Assembly: GCA_936931335.1 (NCBI GenBank)
Contig: CAKZIH010000111.1
Location: 1 to 19,162 of the forward strand
Length of the DNA stretch: 19,162 bases
Origin: an uncultured Nostocoides sp.
GTDB lineage: Bacteria > Actinomycetota > Actinomycetes > Actinomycetales > Dermatophilaceae
Direction: 5' to 3'
The notes beneath the pieces were generated by a model that did no database searches, was not told the origin of the DNA, and worked only from the letters and a program-made list of their open reading frames with translations. Position numbers and translations under genes: made by a program. The first letter of the stretch is position 1. The number at the start of each line of letters is the position of its first letter. Below are positions 15,666 to 19,162 of this stretch, piece by piece.

Positions 15666-16296
15666 TCACCAGATCGGCGTACTCGCCGCCGCCGGCCACC
15701 AGCGCCGCATTCGCCTCATCGCTGCGCAAGACCCACTCCCGGGCTGCCTGCGGGTCCTTGCCGAAGCGCACATGGCGCGCGATCAGGCGCTCCAAGCGGA
15801 CCTCGGCGAGCAGATCGACATACCAGACCTCGGTGCACTCGGCCCGGGTCGCGGTCCACGGATCTTGTTGTAGCAGTAGGTAGTTTCCCTCGGTGACCAC
15901 GAACTCCACCTCGGGCTCGATGGCAATCGCACCGGCCAGCGGCTGCTCCAGGGTGCGTTCGAAGTCGGGGGCATAGACCGTCTGGGTGCGCTCGGTCCGC
16001 AGCCGCCGCAGCAGCGCCGCATAACCCGCCCCGTCGAAGGTCGCGGGCGCGCCCTTCACCGCGCGCAGCCCAAGCCGGTCGAGTTGCACATCCGCGAGAT
16101 GGAAGCCGTCCATCGGCACCTGCACCGACGGTATGCCGCGAGCCACCAGCCCGGCGACCACCGCGGCCGCCAGGGTCGACTTGCCCGCCCCCGGCGCCCC
16201 AGCGATGCCGATCACCACGCGCTCCCCCGGCGCCGGGCGCAAGGCCGATACTCGGTCGAGGAGATCGTCAAGGCTGGGGTCGAGGTCGAAGCGCAT
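15652..16296 (-). CDS. Nucleoside/nucleotide kinase-like P-loop protein (uridine kinase / PRK family)
   Basis: A 214-residue cytoplasmic enzyme. Walker A GAPGAGKST is at residues 33-41, a substrate-site VPMDGFHLAD at 60-69, and EGNYLLL at 136-142 at the position of the Walker B/catalytic strand. The lid region has RLIARHVRFGKDPQAAREWV, and the end reads ADLVITTR. This order and length fit actinobacterial proteins related to uridine kinase, phosphoribulokinase and pantothenate kinase; the phosphorylated substrate is not known. The ATG at 16296 gives the usual N-terminus. The frame extends to 16368 without better support, and the ribosome site is weak (AGGA three bases before ATG). It overlaps the convergent GT2 gene by 14 bases at its 3' end. 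Confidence 0.8.
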   Translation of the reverse strand: MRFDLDPSLDDLLDRVSALRPAPGERVVIGIAGAPGAGKSTLAAAVVAGLVARGIPSVQVPMDGFHLADVQLDRLGLRAVKGAPATFDGAGYAALLRRLRTERTQTVYAPDFERTLEQPLAGAIAIEPEVEFVVTEGNYLLLQQDPWTATRAECTEVWYVDLLAEVRLERLIARHVRFGKDPQAAREWVLRSDEANAALVAGGGEYADLVITTR

Positions 16297-16472
16297 GCGT
16301 CCTGTTGTAGCAGCGCGGCGCGCGACGAGCCGGATCGGACCGGCGGGCGAGGCTGCCACCCGCAGCACCGCAGGGAGCCGCCCGGGCGCGCCGCACGTCT
16401 ATCCGGGGCCGATCGCTGCCATCGCGGCGAGTCGGGCTGACACAATGCCCCGCATACCGACAGGAGCCGTCA

Positions 16473-16889
16473 ATGATTCGCCACTGGGCAGCAGCCAGCG
16501 CGCCGGCAACGTTCGCCGTCGTCATCTTCCTCATGGTGGTGGGCATTCTTGCGCTCATCACCGGCACCCTGATCTGGGTGTTCGCGAAGACGGTGGCGCG
16601 CAATCGGGCCAATCGGAACGCTCCCCTGCTTAGCCGGCCGGCGCGGGTCGTTGCGAAGCGGACCGGAGTGCGCGGCAGCAACCATTCGAGTTCCTCCTCC
16701 TATTACGCGACCTTCGAGTTCCCCGATGGCACCCGCGCGGAATTGGCGATGCGCGGGGACGAATTCGGCCTGCTCGCAGAGGGGGATACCGGCACCTTGG
16801 CGTCCCAGGGGACGCTCTTTCGCGGGTTCCAGCGCGGACCCGCGATCCAGGACGCACCGGCTCCCTACCCCTATCCCCCGCAGGCCTGA
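16473..16889 (+). CDS. DUF2500 family membrane protein
   Basis: A 138-residue protein with a clear ATG at 16473 and AGGAG at 16462-16466. Residues 12-36 form one transmembrane helix (FAVVIFLMVVGILALITGTL), followed by a basic stretch (KTVARNRANRN). The soluble domain has VVAKRTGVRG, a Ser-rich loop, YYATFEFPDGTRAELAM, EFGLLAEGDTGTLASQGTLF and a Pro/Tyr-rich tail. This pattern of a helix followed by the YYATFE and LAEGDxGxLxxQG blocks is that of DUF2500, whose function is unknown. CACAAT at 16441-16446 is a weak -10 candidate. It leads a plus-strand run with gaps of six bases and one base before the next two genes. Confidence 0.8.
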   Translation: MIRHWAAASAPATFAVVIFLMVVGILALITGTLIWVFAKTVARNRANRNAPLLSRPARVVAKRTGVRGSNHSSSSSYYATFEFPDGTRAELAMRGDEFGLLAEGDTGTLASQGTLFRGFQRGPAIQDAPAPYPYPPQA

Positions 16890-16895
16890 GCGCGC

Positions 16896-17537
16896 GTGGA
16901 CACCTTCAGCGAACGCGCGGCCACCTGGGACGACGACCCGGACAAGAGCGAGCGGGCGCGCGAGGTGGCCGACGCCATTCGCGCCCAACTCCCCCTGGAC
17001 GGCACGGAGCGGGTGCTCGAGTTCGGTGGCGGCACCGGCCTGCTGAGCCGGCAGCTCGCCGGCGACGTCGCCGAGATCCTGATCACCGACGCCGCGCCGG
17101 GCATGGTGGAGGTCGCCCGCCAACGCATCGCCGAGCTGGGTCTGGGCTCGCGCATGCGCGCCGAACGCTTCGATCCCACCTCCGCGGATCCGGACCCGGG
17201 CAGCTTTGACCTGGTATGGAGTCTGCTCGCCCTCCACCACGTGCCGGACGCGGCCGCGGCCCTACGCCGGCTGCGGGAGTTGCTCGTCCCCGGCGGCCGG
17301 CTCGCCATCGCCGATCTGGACGAGGACCCCGAGGGGGCCTTCCATGCGGCGCACGGCGACTTCCATGGTCACGACGGCTTCTCCCGCGAGCGATTGCGCG
17401 ACACCCTCGCGGAGGTCGGCTTCACGGATATCGCCTTCACCACCGCGACCCGGCTCACCAAGGAGGTGGGCGGGCAACCTCGTGACTTCCCGCTCTTCCT
17501 GGTCACCGCCCGCCGCGACGACGCCGAGAGGCGCTGA
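16896..17537 (+). CDS. Class I SAM-dependent methyltransferase
   Basis: A 213-residue cytoplasmic enzyme starting at GTG 16896, six bases after the previous stop. SAM-binding motif I is RVLEFGGGTGLLSRQL at residues 39-54; the acidic residue ending strand 2 is in LITDAAPGM (62-70). The motif corresponding to strand 4 is FDLVWSLLALHHVPD (104-118), and the post-motif LVPGGRLAIADLD is at 130-142. It starts FSERAATWDDDP, the usual beginning of UbiE/methyltransferase type 11 proteins. The C-terminus has GFSRERLRDTLAEVGF, typical of small-molecule methyltransferases, but no substrate can be assigned. It forms a tight group with the DUF2500 gene before it and the duplicated-domain gene after it. The ribosome site is poor, so coupling to the upstream gene is likely. 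Confidence 0.85.
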   Translation: MDTFSERAATWDDDPDKSERAREVADAIRAQLPLDGTERVLEFGGGTGLLSRQLAGDVAEILITDAAPGMVEVARQRIAELGLGSRMRAERFDPTSADPDPGSFDLVWSLLALHHVPDAAAALRRLRELLVPGGRLAIADLDEDPEGAFHAAHGDFHGHDGFSRERLRDTLAEVGFTDIAFTTATRLTKEVGGQPRDFPLFLVTARRDDAERR

Positions 17538-17538
17538 C

Positions 17539-18528
17539 GTGGGCTGGTGGAAGCGGGGGGCCCGGAGCGAGGAGCAGCCGAGGGAGTCGAACGGTGCCGG
17601 GGAGATCCGGCCGGCGTCATTCGAGCTGTTCGAGACGTGGCTGGCGGACATGGACGCGAAGTTGACGGGTTTCTTGATGTTCGGCCTGCCGCAGGAGTGG
17701 TCGGCCAAGCACTACACCCGGGATGCTCTCGTCCAACTGCAGGACGTCGTGCGCGATCGATTGGACAGCCGCGCCCAGGTGCGCGACGGCAGCGACGTTG
17801 CTTTCGTCGACGGAGCCATCCGGTATGTGGGTGAGACCCTGATCCGGCAGTTCGGGGGCCGATGGATCTTCCAGGGGCGCCCGCGTCTCGTGCTGGATGT
17901 GCCCGGAGTGACCGACGACGACCCGATCGATGTGCGAGGGGTGCTGGAAAACGTCGTGCGCTATCGCGACAAGGACGTCCTGGGACGGCTAATCGACATC
18001 CATTGGACGGCGGCCCAGGAGTTGGGTGCGCAGGAGTTGGGTGCACAGGGTCCGGCGTTCTCGAGACGGGATTCGCAGGTCGATCCCGAGTCTCGGCTGG
18101 GTCGCTGGCTGGCCTCGATGGACCAGGACATCGAGATATGGCGGCAAGGCCCGGCGGCTCCGGCGCAGCGCTGGGATGGCAGCGTGGCCTCGTTGGCGCT
18201 GCTGGGTCCGTGGTTGCTGGAGACCTTTGCGGCCGGTGACATCGACATCCGCGAGGAGGATTCGTTAGCGCATCCGGCGTTCGTGGGTGCGTGCCGGTAT
18301 TTGGGCGATACCGTCCGACGGCACGGGGGCGGCCAGTGGGCCTATCCCGAAGGCGCGAGATCGCAGCACAATCCCTACGTGGGTCGCCCCTATGTGCGCA
18401 GGGAAGACCCGGACAATGGGGAGCTCACCGGCGAAATGTCGGTCGAAATCTCCGTGTGGAGGGTGATCGCTAGGCGGGACGCGAGTTCGATGATGCGCAA
18501 TATAGAGCGCTACCTGCGCGCGCGATAG
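17539..18528 (+). CDS. Unrecognised protein made of two copies of one domain
   Basis: A 329-residue protein with GTG start at 17539, one base after the methyltransferase stop. I do not recognise the family. It clearly contains an internal duplication. Copy A (about 27-155) has WLADMD, RYVGETLIRQFGGRWIF and later VLENVVRYRDKDVLGRLIDIH. Copy B (about 184-325) has WLASMD, RYLGDTVRRHGGGQWAY and ISVWRVIARRDASSMMRNIE. The shared core R-Y-[VL]-G-[ED]-T-x2-R-x2-G-G-x-W looks like a conserved surface rather than a known catalytic motif. There is no signal peptide or transmembrane helix, so it is probably cytoplasmic. A short Gln-Glu-Leu-Gly-Ala repeat joins the copies. The tight spacing makes co-expression with the methyltransferase and DUF2500 genes likely. 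Confidence 0.8.
   Translation: MGWWKRGARSEEQPRESNGAGEIRPASFELFETWLADMDAKLTGFLMFGLPQEWSAKHYTRDALVQLQDVVRDRLDSRAQVRDGSDVAFVDGAIRYVGETLIRQFGGRWIFQGRPRLVLDVPGVTDDDPIDVRGVLENVVRYRDKDVLGRLIDIHWTAAQELGAQELGAQGPAFSRRDSQVDPESRLGRWLASMDQDIEIWRQGPAAPAQRWDGSVASLALLGPWLLETFAAGDIDIREEDSLAHPAFVGACRYLGDTVRRHGGGQWAYPEGARSQHNPYVGRPYVRREDPDNGELTGEMSVEISVWRVIARRDASSMMRNIERYLRAR
18016..18045 (+). repeat. 15-bp tandem repeat in the inter-domain linker of the duplicated-domain gene
   Basis: CAGGAGTTGGGTGC(G/A) occurs at 18016-18030 and 18031-18045, followed by the start of a third copy. It encodes QELGA twice and sits exactly between the two homologous domains. Confidence 0.85.
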
Positions 18529-18628
18529 GCCGAGACGTGGTGAACGAGAAGCGGTAGCTTCGGTGTGACGCGGCTAACATGCCCAGCGGGCTGACTCCCC
18601 TGCTTCCGCATCCGATCTGAGGCCATTC

Positions 18629-19162
18629 TTGAGCGCGGAGCAGCATTCCCCTGCATCCACTCGCCGGCTCGCTGTCGGCGGCCTGCTCGCCGGCGCCGCC
18701 GCGGCGGCCACCGAGGTGAGCGTCCCCACCGTGGCGCAGGCCGCCACCGGCGGCTCCGCCCCCCTGGTCCCGCCGCCCTTCCCCAACCTGCAGAAGAAGA
18801 CCACGCCCCAGTGGCATCTGGCCCGGCGGGCCTGCATCGCCCCCACCGCGAGCATCGCCGCGGAGATCCAGCGTCGGACCCCGGCGGGCTGGGTCGCCTG
18901 GCAATTGCGGCCGGAGTTGATCCCGGACACCCAGGTCGAGGCCCTCATCGCCAAGTGGTACCCGGTAATCAACTTCCGCAAGGGCGCCGACGTCCACGCG
19001 TACACCAGCGGTCACCCGTGGGAGGCGGCGCCCGCCCTGACCCGGGCGACCTTGTATGCAGTTCCAACAGTTCCCGGCCGAGATTCTCATTCAATGCGAC
19101 GAATGTCGGAAAGTCCGGCGCTGGTCAGATGCGGCGGTGTCGAAGGCCAGAGCGATCATCAC
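18629..19162 (+). CDS. DUF1800 family Tat-exported protein, 5' part, homology ends abruptly
   Basis: The likely start is TTG 18629, with GAGG at 18619-18622 six bases upstream. The first ~35 residues form a Tat-type signal (STRRLAVGGLLAGAAAAATE). The mature part begins as DUF1800 proteins do: TPQWHLARRACIAPT matches the H-L-x-R-R-A segment, followed by AGWVAWQLRPELIPDTQVEA and EAAPALTRATLY. DUF1800 proteins are usually about 450-600 residues and often sit beside a DUF1501 gene; their function is unclear, though export is expected. After TLY (about 19057) the frame stays open to the window edge, but the sequence no longer resembles the family and GC drops. This points to truncation by recombination or insertion, or to an assembly join. 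The tail beyond 19057 should not be trusted as part of this protein. Confidence 0.65.
   Translation, partial: MSAEQHSPASTRRLAVGGLLAGAAAAATEVSVPTVAQAATGGSAPLVPPPFPNLQKKTTPQWHLARRACIAPTASIAAEIQRRTPAGWVAWQLRPELIPDTQVEALIAKWYPVINFRKGADVHAYTSGHPWEAAPALTRATLYAVPTVPGRDSHSMRRMSESPALVRCGGVEGQSDHH
19056..19162 (+). CDS. Possible start of a small CxxC (zinc-ribbon-like) protein, 3' end outside window
   Basis: From ATG 19056, in a different frame from the DUF1800 gene, the sequence reads MQFQQFPAEILIQCDECRKV and continues with SDAAVSKARAII to the window edge. A strand, a CDEC pair and then a helix are seen at the start of many small actinobacterial and phage zinc-ribbon proteins; a second Cys pair would lie outside the window. 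No ribosome site is seen. My count gives 49 A/T in 112 bases (about 56% GC), against 24 in the preceding 90 (about 73%). This supports foreign origin but does not prove a gene. Confidence 0.3.
   Translation, partial: MQFQQFPAEILIQCDECRKVRRWSDAAVSKARAII

Noticed and set aside
16297..16472. Small RNA or riboswitch in the divergent gap before the DUF2500 gene
   Set aside because: No conserved fold or clear promoter was recognised; only a weak -10-like CACAAT and a ribosome site are visible.

Overview
The window reads as chromosomal DNA of a high-GC actinobacterium. GTG and TTG starts, one apparent leaderless promoter, a LytR_C envelope protein, a DUF853/HerA-like ATPase, Tat-type signals and a DUF1800 protein fit Micrococcales, perhaps a Dermatophilaceae/Intrasporangiaceae-type genome. 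The lineage is inferred, not proven. No rRNA, tRNA, CRISPR array or complete mobile element was seen, and no gene-free stretch exceeds about 180 bases.

Left part (1-4.6 kb): the 3' end of a propionyl-CoA/acyl-CoA synthetase; a small secreted-protein gene broken by two single-base frameshifts; an AEC-family permease behind a dyad-symmetric element; a minus-strand DUF853/HerA-type ATPase that looks leaderless; and a divergent LytR_C-domain membrane protein. A 19-bp hairpin at 4620-4660 separates the LytR_C gene from a convergent gene.

Middle (4.7-15.7 kb): a secreted NHL protein with about 12 propeller blades, then what looks like a surface-glycan synthesis locus. It holds a putative GT-B-like protein (6980-8068), a 1524-residue minus-strand protein joining a GT2 and a GT4 glycosyltransferase through a hexapeptide-repeat linker (8118-12692), and a divergent pair made of a two-helix membrane protein (12775-13416) translationally coupled to a second GT2 protein (13413-15665). 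The second GT2 protein is a paralogue of the N-terminal half of the giant, so the locus looks like an inverted duplication around an 82-bp divergent promoter region. I expect these proteins to cooperate in building an envelope or exported polysaccharide; substrate and product cannot be read from sequence.

Right part (15.65-19.16 kb): a P-loop nucleoside-kinase-like protein (minus), then a tight plus-strand run of a DUF2500 membrane protein, a SAM methyltransferase and an unrecognised protein built from two copies of one domain. Last comes a Tat-exported DUF1800 protein whose recognisable sequence stops abruptly near 19057, where GC falls from about 73% to about 56% and a CxxC-containing frame opens.

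Two patterns cut across genes. The pentamer GTATG/CATAC is about threefold over-represented on both strands, using otherwise rare GCA and TAT codons. Short tandem duplications also surround or follow the stop codons of several convergent genes.
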